64,000 bases of DNA from Ariolimax columbianus (taxonomy: Eukaryota > Mollusca > Gastropoda > Stylommatophora > Arionidae). Both the position numbers and the translations under genes were made by a program. Location of the stretch: the NCBI GenBank assembly GCA_036924085.1, contig JAVGWX010000013.1, positions 52,434,404-52,498,403 of the forward strand, in the 5' to 3' direction. Under the pieces are notes generated by a model. It did no database searches. It was not told where the DNA came from and saw nothing but the letters and a program-made list of their open reading frames with translations. Positions 10,685 through 23,000 of this stretch are shown here, in pieces; the first letter of the stretch is position 1; every line of letters starts with the position of its first letter.

Positions 10685-13450
10685 AATTTCTTCTTCTCCT
10701 TTTTACGCTGTCAGACGTCAACCTGTATTTTTTCGAAAAAAGCAGCGATCATCCTGAGGCTGTCGACACTGCCATAGAGCTTGTCTAGTGTTGCAACTGG
10801 TGATGGCCACATCTGCTCTCTCTGGTCCTCGTATGTCGGGCAGTTTTGCAGCAGATGCTCAGCGGTCATTTTCCCTGTACCACACGAGCATTCGTCAGTG
10901 CCACCTATCTTCAGTTTGTTGAATAGGTGGTACCTCAGTCTATTGTGGCCAGTGCGAAGTCTGAAGACCACGACCTGCTCTCTTCTGTTCAACTGGTAAT
11001 AGGCATCGTTTTTTGTGTAGCCAGTATGTTCGGTTTCCCATTTGGTCATGTATCTAGCTCTAATAAGCCGTATTGACTCTTCGTATGTCATACTAGTATC
11101 TGGTTGTGGTAGTCTTGCACTTTCTTTTGCCAGTCTGTCTGCCTCCTCGTTGCCTTGGATGTTACAGTGGGATGGAACCCACTGTACCACTACCCTTTTA
11201 GGTGCGGACTTCTGTCATAGTTGACAGAGTACTGCTCTTAAATCATTAAGTTCAGTATTTTCTGGCTTTTTAGTGCTGTGACTGCGGCCAGGGCATCTGT
11301 AAGCAGGACTATATGGCTTTCATTCCTTTTACCTATCACCATTTCTTCCACTGCCGCCCTCAGTGCCTCTGCCTCCGCTCTGAAATTGCTTGAGAATTTT
11401 CCAGTTGCCACTGACAGTGTTATTTTTCTGCCATTTGGTAGGCTCAGGAATACCCCTGCCCCTTCGTTTTGTGTTGTGTTTGTTACAGAACCGTCGATGT
11501 ATGCATGGGTCAAGCCTATGCTTGGGTAGTTTTTCGTTATGTAGCTCAGGGTTGTATCTCTTCTTTCCCTTTCAGTCTGGCAGTTTTTGTTTCCAATACC
11601 TGGTATATTTTCTACCACCTCTGGAAATATATGTTGCCTCCAGGTAGGTTTTCGTACAGCAGGGATGGGCTTTGGTGTTGTTAGTGCGTTCATGGGATCT
11701 TCGTGCATCTTTGCTTTGGCTATTTCTGCAAAGTTTCTCCGCTTTAGTTTCCCATTTCCGAAATTGTTTAGTCTCTGGTGCATTGGATGGTCAGTCAGTC
11801 TTCTGAGTTTCTCTGCTTGCTGCTGGGCTCTGCAGTCTCTTCTGTCGGTCATGGATTGCAGTTTTGTAATCTTTTCAAGTTCTACAATTGGCGTTGACTT
11901 CATGCCTCCTGTTATAACTCTCATGGCTTGGTTTTGGAGTTTGCTAATTTTATCGAAGTTCGCCTTTGCTGATGTTGTCCATGTCGCAATGCCATACTTG
12001 AGAACTGGTCTCACTCTTCCAGTGTACAGTTTCTTTAGTATACTTTCGTCTGCTCCCCAGCTTGTGCCAGCATGTTTCCTCATGATTGCCATTCTTTCTC
12101 TGGCTCTCATTCGGTTTTTCTCGATCTGACTTTTCTATGTCATGCGCCGATCAAATGTGACTCCCAGGTAGTTTGGGTTGTCGTTTGGCTGCAGGTATTT
12201 GCCGTAAAGACTTAATTTGGTGTTTTGGGGTTTGTTTGATAGCGAGAATATTGTACATGTCGTTTTTTCCTCGTTTATTTTGACTAGCCATGAGTTCGCC
12301 CACTCTTCCAGCGATGTTAGGGCCTGCTGCATCCGATTTATTGCTATGGTGAGATTCTTTTCAGAGATCCACATAGCCAGATCGTCTGCAAACATTGAGC
12401 TATGGACTCTTCTTGGCATATTCTCTGTTATGTTATTTATATACACCAGGAAGAGTGTGGGTGACAGTACTCCCCCTTGGGGTACTCTCTGCTCTAGTGT
12501 CACCTTTTTGCTCATCTGCCCTTGTATTTGAACTCTGGCTGTTCTGTTTTTGAGGTAGTGACTGATCGATTTTTACTTCTTCGTAGCTTGACTTTAAGTC
12601 CCTCTTTCCAGACTTTGTCAAATGCCTTTTCTAGGTCCACCCAAACCGCTACTGTGTGTTTTTGCTCCTGGTAGGCATCTTCTATTTCCTGAGCTATGAG
12701 GGTGACCTGATCCTCGGTGGATCTGTGCTGTCTAAAGCCTGCTTGCTGTGGAATTAGTATGTTTTTTTCTTCCAGATGCCACATCAGTCTGGCGTTTATC
12801 ATACGTTCCATCAGTTTGCCTACACAGCTCAGTAGACTGATAGGCCTGTATCCATTTGGATCTGTTTTATCTTTTCCTTTCTTTGGTATTGGTACAAGTA
12901 CTGCGTCTTTCCATGCCTGGGGTACAATACCCCTTTTCCAGCTTTGGTTCAGGATTGATAGTAACTTCGTCTTTGTTGTTTGGCCCAGCCCCATCAGCAT
13001 TTCGTTTGTTATCCCGTCTTTTCCGGGAGATTTCCTTTTCTTTAACGTTCGCATGATCTCTTTCATTTCATTCATTGTTAATTTTGCCATCATATGCTCT
13101 TCTGGTGCCATATTGATGTTGTCGTGCGCCTTTTGCTTTTCACTAATGTCTGTGTGTTTATCTGCAGGGACATCAATGTGGTTTGCTCTGGCATAAGGTT
13201 CAACAAAGGCGTTTGCTGCTTTTTTTCCAGTGAGCATGTTGTCACCCTGCATGATTGTAATTTGTTTGATGAAGTTTCGTCATTCATGGCTCTGACTAAC
13301 TTCTATAGTTTGTTCCCTTCTTTTTCTAAATTGAGGCTTTCTGTTTTTGTTTTTCCAGCTATCTCTTGTTGTTTGGTTTAGAGTGTATTTGTATTTCGCC
13401 GTGGTGGCTTTTAGGGCGATATTTGCCTCCATAGATTGTTTCTGCTTCTA
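10685..13450 (-). mobile_element. family A LINE with RT and RNase H
   Basis: This is the best family A copy. In minus-strand order it holds a linker (13287-13090), RT fingers with GKDGITNEMLMG (about 13010), palm A VDLEKAFDKVW (about 12625), [10 protein letters not shown] (about 12480) and FADDLAMW (about 12385). RNase H follows, with YIDGSVT (about 11505), [12 protein letters not shown] (about 11380), LLTDALAAV and finally EEADRLAKES (about 11140). The C-terminal tail has a Cys/His motif, [18 protein letters not shown] (about 10890-10840). The 3' end is a GAAGAAG-type tail. A stop near 12132 and frameshifts near 12520 and 11235 kill it. The 5' endonuclease is absent. RT plus RNase H places it in the I/Ingi-like group. 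Confidence 0.88.
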
Positions 13451-13529
13451 GATGGAGACCACATTAATGCTTGCAGAGGAAGTCTGCCTGTTGCTGTCCA
13501 TTCTAAGAACACATCCGATGTATGACCAC

Positions 13530-14100
13530 TGTTTTTGGATGAGCACGTAGGGACGGTCCGTATAGGTGGACGCATACTCACCAACCTCCGGTTTGCCGAT
13601 GACATTACCGGTCTGGCTGGAACAAAACCTGAACTTGCAAAGCTAGTCGCAATCCTGGACAATGCTGCCCAGAAATTTGTAATGGAAATCTGTGCAGAGA
13701 AGAGTAAGATTATGGTCAACTCCCTAGAGGGTATTTAAAACCCGATTGTGGTCAAAGGTAAACCTCTGGAAAGTGTTAAGCGGTTCAAATATCTGCGAAC
13801 AAAAATGAATGCGGAAGGGTCTAGAGCGGAGATCCAATCAAGAACAGCTGTGGCCATGGGTCGCCCTGACCAGACTGCAAATAATCTGGAAAGACAAGAA
13901 CATTAGCCTTAAATCGAAGCTGACTTTAATGTATACAATGGTCACCTCGGTATACATCTACGCGTTTGAGACTTGTACTCTCACGGCTGCACTAGAACGT
14001 AATATTTGTGCAATGAAAATGAGATGCTTGCGAAGAATTCTTGGCATTTTATATCTGGATCGCGTTACAAACGAGTGTTCTTGAAATTGTTAGGAAGGAG
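13530..14100 (+). mobile_element. RTE-type LINE relic, RT C-terminal half
   Basis: The plus strand reads VGTVRIGGRILTNLRFADDI, which includes the catalytic FADD, then IMVNSLEGI. After a stop it continues LWPWVALTRLQIIWKDKN, YTMVTSVYIYAFETCTLTAA and CLRRILGILYLDRVTNE. It abuts the 5'-truncated end of the family A LINE. A close relative lies on the minus strand at 59640-61350. Confidence 0.8.
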
Positions 14101-14394
14101 TGAGCTTCCGGTCTGCCTAAAATGGTGGGTGAGAGCAATCCCTTTTGTTTTGATTTCCTCTAGTATTTGAAGTTAATCCATAATATTAACAACTGCTTTG
14201 CCAAGAACTATCACGTACTATGCAAGAAGATTTGGCACATCACAACACGACGAAGAGCATTGAAAGGGTCTGTATATCCCACTCACAAAGACCGGTGATA
14301 TGAAAAAGTTAAAAAAGTAAAGACCCCGTCATGACATGCGACGTATAGGAAATATGGTGTAAGGCCCAAATTATTTTGTGACCTATGGTACATA

Positions 14395-17300
14395 ATGAGT
14401 GATGTGGTCAATATCACGCCGCCGCCTTTACTTCCCGGTTATTCTTCTGTGATAAATGTCCTTTCTAAATCGGTTTGTTTCCTTTTTTCCTATTCCCTCT
14501 ATGGTTTCTACCGTCTCAGGGGATTTTGCTTTTTCCAATGGTGGGATTCGGGATGTTTGTTTCAGATCTCTAACCACTGCCTGGCCTATGATTTGGTCTG
14601 TCAGATTTATCCTGTTATATATTGGGTGATCAGGCCTTTGTTGGAACTTCTTCCCTGCTGAAGTGGTTTTTTTTAATTTTTTTATCTCAACGCGTCTACA
14701 TAGTTTCGATTCATGGGATGTTCTCCGTTGCATTTATTGGTGTTGTTCTCATAGCGCCAGTGATGATACGTATACGTTGGTTTTGGGATGTATTTATTTT
14801 TTTAACGATATTCTTTGTTCCTGTGGACAATGCTGCTATCCCGTATTCTAGCACTGGTCTCACATAACCTGTGTACAGTTTCTTTAGGGTACCGTGTCAG
14901 CTCCCCATGTTGAACCTGATATCTTTCTCATTACGTCCATTCTGTTTTTAGCTTTGTTGGTGGCTTTTTTAATCTGGTTTTTTTTCATGTTAACCTTGGG
15001 TCCATTGTTATTCCCAGATAAGTTGGACATGTCAAGAGGGAAAGTCTGGCCATTTACTTTGAGGATCACTTCATGGGGCTTGGGTGATAGGAAGAAGATT
15101 GTGTACGTGGTTTTGGTTTCGTTTATAGCAATTTGCCCTTTTTGTGTCCATGCCTCTATTTTATATAGGGCTTTTTGCAATTGGTTTCTAGCTCCAGGTG
15201 TAGACTCTTCGGATGTCCATAGTGCCAGGTCATATGCATATAGTGCACTGTGTACTCTTTTAGTGATTTATATGATTATATCATTGATAAATATGAGGAA
15301 CAGCATGGGTGAGAGTATTCCACTTTGCGGAACTCCCTGTTCCATTTTCATCTTTTTACTGAGGTGTCCTTGTAGTTGCACTCTTGCTGTCCTGTTATCT
15401 AGGTAATCACTGATCCATTTGTACATGTTATTGGTTACACCCATTTGCAGTAATTTGAATTTTAACCCGCTCTTCCATATTTTATCAAAGGCTTTTTCTA
15501 GGTCTATCCAGACTGCCAGTGTTTTCTTTTTTTTCTTGAAATGCATCTCCTATTTCCTGCGAGATATATGTCACGTGATCTTTGGTCGATCTGTTGCTTG
15601 CTGGGGGATTAGTAATTTGGTTAATTCCATATGCCAGGTTATTCTAGTGTTAACTATTCGTTCCATTAGTTTCCCCACACAGCTGAGTAGACTGTAACTG
15701 CATGGCTTCATGTTGTCCTATATTTAAGGATGGGGATAGTCCTTGCCTTCTTCCACTCTGTGGGGACAGTTCCTTGTTTCCAGCTTGTGTAGCAGTTTGT
15801 TCTTTGCTACTTCTCCCATGTTTGAGACTATTTTATTAGTAATGCCATCATTTCCTGGGGCTTTTCTCTTCTTGAGTTTACTAATGGCTGACTCCAGTTC
15901 TGCCTTGGTGATATTTACTATCAGATGTTCCTCGGGTACTCGCATTGAGTGCTCCATGTGATTTATTTATTTCTTAATATACCTTTTCATGTCTGCTGAG
16001 ATTTTATTTCTACTAGTTTCTGCATAATTTTGAATTAGAACATCCGCTGCTTTTTTTCCCAGTTAGTACCTTTTCTTTATTTTCAATTGCAAATTGTTGG
16101 CTTGTAGCTGTTTTCGTCACTCAAGGCCTTTGCTAGCTTCCAGAGTTTCTTGCTCTCTCTATCAAAGTTGAGGGTTTCTGTATGGTCGTGCCAGCTTTTC
16201 TTTCATGCCTTGTTGACTGTTTTGCTATATCTTGCAGCAGCTGCCTTGAGTGCGATGTTGCTTTCTTGATTTTGACCAATTTCCGCTCTTTCTCTTGCCT
16301 CTTTTAAAGTTCCATCTGTTGCACTTCAGGTGACCAATACGGTTTGTAATTTCTTCTGGCGCCTCTTGGGATGTTCTCCATTGCTGGCTTTACAAGACAC
16401 TGGTTGAATTTGTCCACCATCTAGAATACTTTCTAGTGGTGGGTGTTGATGGACTGGCAGTAGAGATTTGTATTTGTGACAAACTTCTGACAGTCTGTTG
16501 TCTTATCGTTCCACCTGGGCAATGGCTTGTGGTCTGATGGAATGTTTCCCAGGTTTATTGTAAGTTTGATGGGTCTATGGTCGTTTTCTGCAAGAGGTGC
16601 AAGTAGTTCTTTTGGATTTTTGGTTTAGGTTGTAGGTGGTAAATGCAAGGTCAGGAGATGATGTTGATGCCCATCACCCTAAATAGAACGTGGGAGGGTC
16701 ATCTGAGAGGTTGTTGTCAATCTCCCCTTCCTCTAGTTCATGTCCCTTTGCGTTGGTCTGTGCGTAGCCCCACCTCTCAGACTGGCTGTTAAAGTCTCCT
16801 ACCACTATGGTTGCCTGGTCCATAATGTTCATGGCTTCTAGGACAAGATTGTTTGTTGGCGGGCAGTACGTATTATAAATTCTAACAGTCTGATTTGGTA
16901 AGTCCATGTCTATGGTTTCGGATTCTCCGTTTGTTTCCACAGAGATCATCTTTGATGGAATTGATATTTTGGAGCGGATAGGCACCTTCCTTATGCCCAT
17001 CCCTATCTAGTCTATGGATTTTATATCCTTTTATGCAAAATCTGTAGTTTGGATTAAGGTGTGTTTTCTGGGTGCAGGCAATGTGTATTCCTTCCTCAAA
17101 TAGTCTTCTGGACAGTGCTTCCTTTTTTGTTGTATATGCCTTCAGCGTTCCATTGCAACACCTGCAGTGTTTTAGTGGCAGATGTATCCGTGTGTCCATG
17201 GTGGGAGAAACATGTCTGTCTGTGTGGGTACCTTATGGTGTCTCTCTGTATAGCCCGAGTCCTTGATAACCCTTGGGTGAGATACGTAGTGTCATGGTTT

Positions 17301-17895
17301 GCAGCAACGAGCTGTTTTATTCGCACCTTTCGGTACAACACTTCCATTTTCAGCAAGCATTTTCTTCAGGTCCGCATCCCTAGCCTTTGGATGTCCCCAA
17401 CCGGCCTGGTGGCCAAACCTGCAAGGCAGCAGGTTATTTTTTTTATACCATGCTTTGATGGGCCAGTTATACGGTCACCCTGACAGTTGCCCCTTGTCGG
17501 GTAAGAGGCAAGGGATGTCCTATTTTGAGTCCATGAGCCTGCCACCACCCACCGACCCCCACATTAATAACCGCTCTCTCAGCAGCTACGTAGTCCTTTA
17601 GGACGTTGATACACAGTGGACTTGAGGCCATTTTTCCCCATTGACTGGGGCAATTTTTGGTCAGATATTAAGGTCTAGGAATGGCTTTCTCTATGGAATT
17701 TTCCTTGTTTGTGATTGCTAGATGATAGTCCTTGGTTGTCCTGCTCCCCTGGGTTGTGAGCTCCATCTGCAGAACCTTGTGTAAAGTTTCATCTCTTAGG
17801 TGGTATGTCTTCGTGGTCTTGAACATCACCCGGCTGCTACCATTCTTAGTCTGGTTCCTCTCCAGTGACCCGTCCGGCATGGGGGTGAGGGGGTG
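14395..17895 (-). mobile_element. family C LINE: ORF1, endonuclease and RT
   Basis: In minus-strand order, an ORF1 (gag-like) runs at 17890-17370 with GSSRVMFKTTKTYHLRDETL and a later region with CCLAG. The endonuclease begins LQVLQWNAEGIYNKK (about 17165) and holds IVVGDFNSQSERWGYAQTNA (about 16810-16750). The RT has KRKAPGNDGITNKI (about 15860), VWIDLEKAFDKIW (about 15510) and GVPQSGILSPMLFLIFIND (about 15330). It stops short of RNase H at about 14395, at the point where family A continues into its TDGS region. It is related to family A but clearly divergent. Several frameshifts and stops are present. Its 5' end meets the mariner relic at 17895. Confidence 0.82.
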
Positions 17896-18480
17896 GCAAT
17901 CACAACGCGGTGATGAGACACTCAGCCGCAGTAAGACATTTGAATGGTGTAAACATTTTAGAGATGGCCGCACATCTGTGAGTGATGATCCCGGCCATGG
18001 TGGCTCTAAACGCACCAGTCATTCCTGTGAATATCCAGATTGTGGAACTCTTTATCCAAGAAAATTGACGCATAACCTGTTGCGAAATTGCATTTTGAGT
18101 GACGTCTGCTGAAAAACTGCATGGTTTTAATCCCAAAAGGCATCCTGCTCCTGCGAGATAACGCTCGACCTCATTCGGTTTACCGCACTATGTGCCATCT
18201 GCAGCACCTCGTCTGATAAACCACATCCACCTTACAGCCCAGACCTTACTCTAAGCGATTTCCACCTGTTTGGACCCCTAATGGAATTTCTGGAAAGTCA
18301 GCATTTCAGCACTGATGACGAAGTGAAACAGCCTGTCCTGGATTGGTTCAGATATACTGACAAATCTTTCTACGCTGAAACGTTGCGGGAGATTATATTT
18401 AAAAAATGTATGGCATTTTGACCACTTGAAAAAAAAAATTATACAAAAAAGTCCCAGTTTGACGGTCCCGTGTATATGTA
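17895..18480 (+). pseudogene. mariner transposase relic
   Basis: The plus strand reads SKTFEWCKHFRDGRTSVSDD, a typical mariner N-terminal-to-linker segment. After a gap come LLLRDNARPHSVYRT (about 18148-18190) and HPPYSPDLTLSDFHLFGPLM (about 18225-18285). DNARPH carries the second catalytic Asp, and SPDLxxxDFHLF lies where mariner places its third. The block between the linker and the second Asp, with the first catalytic Asp, is missing. Frames shift between the segments. Confidence 0.82.
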
Positions 18481-18483
18481 CTG

Positions 18484-18690
18484 CCATTGAGGATCTTTCT
18501 TGGGAGCCATTCTTCTGACATACGAACGAGGTGTCCGGCCCATCCTAGTCGTGCTTTTCCTAGCAGTGCATGGATGCTGGGCATGTTAAACCCCGAGAGA
18601 ACCTCGGTGTCCGTGACATTCACATCGGATGTTGAGTATTCGACTCAGGCAACCTGTGTGGAAGTGGTTTAACCGCCTTGCCCAGAGTAT
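18484..18690 (-). mobile_element. RTE-type LINE relic, 3' fragment
   Basis: The minus strand gives FHTGCLSRILNI, then VTDTEVLSGFNMPSIHALLG and KARLGWAGHLVRMSEEWLP. These are the end of the RT ORF and the conserved GH-RM tail. The mariner relic lies directly beside it. Confidence 0.75.
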
Positions 18691-19795
18691 ACAGAAATTT
18701 TCACATGCGGCAGAGAACCGGTCCATGCTCACCTACATGTTCAAAATTGAACGCATATTCCAGCCTGTCGTGTGTGTCTCTTCCGATAGGTCTGCTTGAT
18801 AAACTGACTTGCTCAAACAGCTTGCTTTTAGCATGGCAAAACATGTCAACAGTTTTATTGACACAGTCTTTGACAAATTCTCCATCGGAAAATCGGTTCG
18901 AAATGTTGCCAATTATTGCACTAATGAGATAGCTGGCACGAAAAGCTTTCTCTGAATATATGCCTTAAAAAGACACATTCTGTCAATCTTTCAAAGACTT
19001 CTTTAAACAAACAATTTTGTACGTCTTTCTTGTCCCTTTCATGACCTGTATCTTTAATGTTTAGATTAGAAATGGCGTTTCATGTTGCGCTTTTTAATTA
19101 CGAACATAAGTTTTTTTCATTACAAAATATAGAATATGATATAGAATAAAGAAATAATCCAAAGTCTATCTTGCCTTTACGTTATACGTTATCCGCATTG
19201 CACGTTCAAAAGTTCCAAATGTAAATTATTCATGTGACTCATTAATAAGATCTTTGTTATATGTTCAATATGATGTTAGTGATGGCGATCACTTTTTTTG
19301 TTCAGCCTTGTGGACAGTCTATTTTCTTGCTGTGTCCACTGAAATGGGTGACTTGCGCTGTGAAGTGAGGAAGAAATTGTGTCTTTTGTCAACCTCACTC
19401 TCTGGACCTGAGATACCTTTGGCCAGTGGCAAGATTTTATCGAGACAGCTAGAAATAGGACAGGATGCTGATTTTTCGGGTTTACTCCTGAAGCCTTTCC
19501 AGTAAACAGGTATCCCGCAAGGCAGGAGAGGGGGGATGACATCTATTGTTGTGGCATGCCTTTTCCATAACCGCAAAAAGGCCTTTTTTGCCAATACAAC
19601 ACTTGTCCTAATTTCCGTCTCATTTAATAAATGTAAATAATTTTTCAACAATATGTGTGAAAACAAGTTATCTCATCTGCATTTAGGAATACAGGACATA
19701 TTTCCTGTTCAAGGTGTGTGTGTGTGTGTGTGTGTAAATGGTTAAAACAGATGGCAAGCACAGCATAGAAGTGCAACAGTGAAAGGCTATTGCTA
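18690..19795. other. unassigned stretch with a (GT)n tract
   Basis: No family was recognised. A 115-codon minus-strand frame at 19319-19666 shows no domain known to me. A short (GT)n run lies at 19715-19735. Confidence 0.5.
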
Positions 19796-19935
19796 TTATT
19801 GCAATTCTTTTTCTTCTTCAGTCGTTCTCAATCTCCCGCTACCAAGCCCTGAAAAGGGTTTTGCAAGTAGCAGAATGTTGTCTGGAGAACGGAATGCATT
19901 ATGTTGTAGTTTAAAGCTTGACTGCGATATATAAC
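19795..19935 (-). repeat. S2 short interspersed repeat, copy b
   Basis: It has the same order of landmarks as the other S2 copies: CCGCTACCAAGCCCTGAAAA, GTAGTTTAAAGCTTGACTG. The minus-strand 3' tail is TTC-rich on the plus strand (19805-19821). It lies about 60 bp beyond the PNO1 poly(A) signal. Confidence 0.75.
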
Positions 19936-19994
19936 TAATGAATGAAAAACAATGTACAAGAACATAAACAAATTTGAAGCATATTTACATGAAC

Positions 19995-20000
19995 TTTATT
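19995..20000 (-). promoter_or_regulatory. PNO1 poly(A) signal AATAAA
   Basis: The plus strand TTTATT is AATAAA on the minus strand, about 30 bases beyond the PNO1 stop codon. It implies a very short 3' UTR. Confidence 0.75.
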
Positions 20001-20028
20001 GACACAAAGCACTTCATCAACACAGCCA

Positions 20029-20096
20029 TTAAAATCTACTAGCTGCTCTTTGTGCTACTGTCCTCATCTGTCCATAAACTTTGCTTGGAGCACTTC
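20029..20096 (-). CDS. PNO1: PNO1 exon 7 with stop
   Basis: 68 bp, acceptor ACTTACAG. It encodes [19 protein letters not shown], then RF and the TAA stop at 20031-20029. The vertebrate C terminus has the same PSKVYG and final RF. Confidence 0.95.
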
Positions 20097-23000
20097 CTGT
20101 AAGTACAGAACAAATGTTAAACAGTCTCATGGGATACTTGTGAAATTGTGTTATTCGATATTATGATCAATACATGGAAATAATGCGTGGTTAGATCAAT
20201 CTTACGTGAGCCTTTTCTATTCTAGGATGTAGAGGTTTGCCAGAATGCCCTACTGTTCTATCTGTCGTCTTTCTTCTGATCTAGTTCCAGTCTAGCCCAT
20301 GATGTCTCTCACTATTTTATGTTGTCACCTCATTGGCCTGTATTATGTTATGTCCATCATTGACCATTTTCTTAAATTTCCTCGGCTTTTATAGGTTGTG
20401 GTCAGTGAACACGACTCACACCTGTAAGTTAAGATGGGTGCATAGGTGGAGCTATTTTGCTTGCCCATTTATTTTTGCTGAAATATCCTCTATGACATGA
20501 AACCTACTTCTAATGACTTTTTTGGTGGGGGGTTATTCTTCTCCTTTATATTCTATAATTTTACCAAGGTACATGAGCAGGATGACTTGTTTCGGTTATT
20601 GATCCAGCGAATAGTGGGCTCCTGTCTTTTGGCCCAATTTCCAGGCTGGTTGCATTCCCAGTATATCTTTTCCCTTGGGATCACAATGGTTTTTGGTTTG
20701 GAGCTGCCAAATGGTAATTCCTCTCTTCTCGTCCTCTTCCTTTGACGAGGGCCGCGAGGAGTGTGTTAGACCAATGTTTGTGTCAAGCTTTTCGTGTCTG
20801 TCCATGCCAAACTCCCTGTTTCCGCATGTTCCGCTGTCACGGCTTCTGACCGTGTCCACCTGTTGGTCAGCGTGACCCTTGCTGTGCTGAGAATACAAGG
20901 TTGGGAGAGGTATCGTGTAACCTCCAGCGGAGGAAGGGGCCGGCAGGAGAAAGTAGGCTTCAGTCAGAGCAGAAATGTCATTGAGTAGTGATAATCGGGA
21001 CTGAATCCTGGTGTACAGTTAAGCGAAACGTTGGACTCTGTCATGGATTGGTTTTCCACAGCTTGAGCCAGGCATGAAATACAGGGAAAGGCAGCATAAC
21101 AGACAGGATAATCGATCGAAATCACATCAGATACACAGAATAAAGTACGTGATACCACCTGGTGAAGGAGTTGTAAAATATAATCTCAACAGGACCAAAC
21201 AAACATCGGAAAACTCGACACAAACACTGGAGAGAGTCGAGAGTGAGGCCATCTTACATTTTTTTAAAACATTTCCTGTGTAATATTATGTCTAGCTGTT
21301 TTGTCCACCTGAAATGTTTTTCCTGTGTTTCCCTCAGTTCCTACATCCTGATATTATTTTACCATCCTTAGTTTCCTCCTCTGTAATAAAAAAAAGTCTC
21401 ATTTCTGGAACTTGGTCTGAATCTGCACCAATGAGCTCTGAGAGATATATGGTGTATGTCTGTACAATATTTCCCCTTGGGCAGTAAGCAAAGCAACTTG
21501 TTTTTAAGTCTTTTACAAATTTCAGAAGGCACTCTTTTTTTGTCCTCAACGTTTGTTTTAGGATCCTATAGGACAGCTTTAGGTTTTCTATTCAAATTTC
21601 TCTAAACTCCTCACAGGATTTCTGCTTCATCATTGCTACTCTGTTCTTTGGTCTTTAAAGGCAAAACAATTTCCAATTTCTGCCAAATTAGTGTGGACAG
21701 AAGAGAGTTAGAATTTTGGCATGTCGCAGAGGTAGTATACTGGTGAGATTATAATTATTGTGATGGCGAAGGAATATAAAACGGCAGATGATAGATACAG
21801 ACCAATTTTGTTAAATGGTTTATGGGGAAAGGAGTAAAAAGACAAAAGAAAAAGCCTAAAAATTGCAAATTAACTGATTATTTGTGTCCACTTACCCAGG
21901 ATAAGGTTGCAAATGGCTCTCCTTGCAATCTGGATATTTTGATATGATCCCAGAATGTGAATTTTGCTGTGAATGTAAGATGACCCATCAAGAACCAATG
22001 TTTGTGTGGCTAGATCACAGTCAATTTTTTTATATTTTTAACTAACATACACAAACATAAGATAAGACAGAAACTTTGACAATAAAACATCAACTGACAC
22101 AACACAAAATAATAAAGCAGATACAGGAAATCTCTCCACTGACGATAGCAGACTGGACAGAGAAATGGAAAATATAATTCAAAAGGTAATCAAGGTAGCA
22201 CTGATACTGAAACATCCAAGTGTCACTATGTCCACTAAATAGATGTTGATAAACACGATCCTCCCTTCATTATCAGTGTCAAACTTGGGCCCTATTAGAT
22301 AGACAATAACTAAGATCAAGACCTGTGAGATGAGCTGTGTACAAAGTGCAGCAGGAAAGACAACTCGTAAAAAAATTCATAACAGTATGCTAAGGAATAT
22401 GATGGGGACCACATTGATAAACAGAAAATAAGTGGTTTGGTCCTCTGACAAGTTTGCAGCCTTATCAACCTGCAGTGAAATGATACTACATGGTGGTATC
22501 AGGGTCATGAGCCAGAGGTCGATCTCGGCCACGATGGGGATCAAAGAAACACTCCAAAACTTCAACATGTCGGCAGCACAAGACTCCCACCTAGCACAAA
22601 CCAGAAGACTATGCAAAACTCCTCTCTATGGCACCGCAAGGCAAAAGCAGTAGGACAAATGAAGAAAAATACACTAACAATAAAAGGTGTTGCCTTCCAA
22701 TTTACAAAGAAAGTTATATTTGATGCCTTAATCTAAACACAGTAGTGACTTCTGTATACACAATATCTGATTATCAAAAATTGTGACTATATATACATTC
22801 AGTCTCAATTTAGGGGACAGCATGGGCTAGTGGTTAAGTGACACGGCTAACAACGCAAAGGTACTCGGCTCGATCCCCATCACAACACCAGCCGTTACCC
22901 AGGGGAAGCCAACTCTTCGAAAATGCAAGAGGAAGCAGACTTTACATAAAATGCATGCCAAAGTCGGACGCACTGTGCAGACAGGCGCAAAATTAAAAAA

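Noticed and set aside
11587..12129. Plus-strand open frame of 180 codons
   Set aside because: Antisense to the RT and RNase H of the family A LINE, which has recognisable motifs on the minus strand.
12717..13196. Plus-strand open frame of 159 codons with hydrophobic content
   Set aside because: Antisense to the family A RT (GKDGITNEML, RPISLLS on the minus strand).
20596..20898. Minus-strand 100-codon frame
   Set aside because: No domain, no splice support and no similarity to known proteins or to other copies in the window.
22197..22616. Minus-strand open frame rich in hydrophobic, membrane-like segments
   Set aside because: The plus strand of the same stretch carries clear LINE RT-tail landmarks ([25 protein letters not shown]), and the minus frame is broken by a stop. 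It is an antisense shadow.
22825..22880. Possible functional tRNA gene
   Set aside because: A and B boxes are present, but no clover-leaf can be drawn and the sequence continues into a repeated SINE body.
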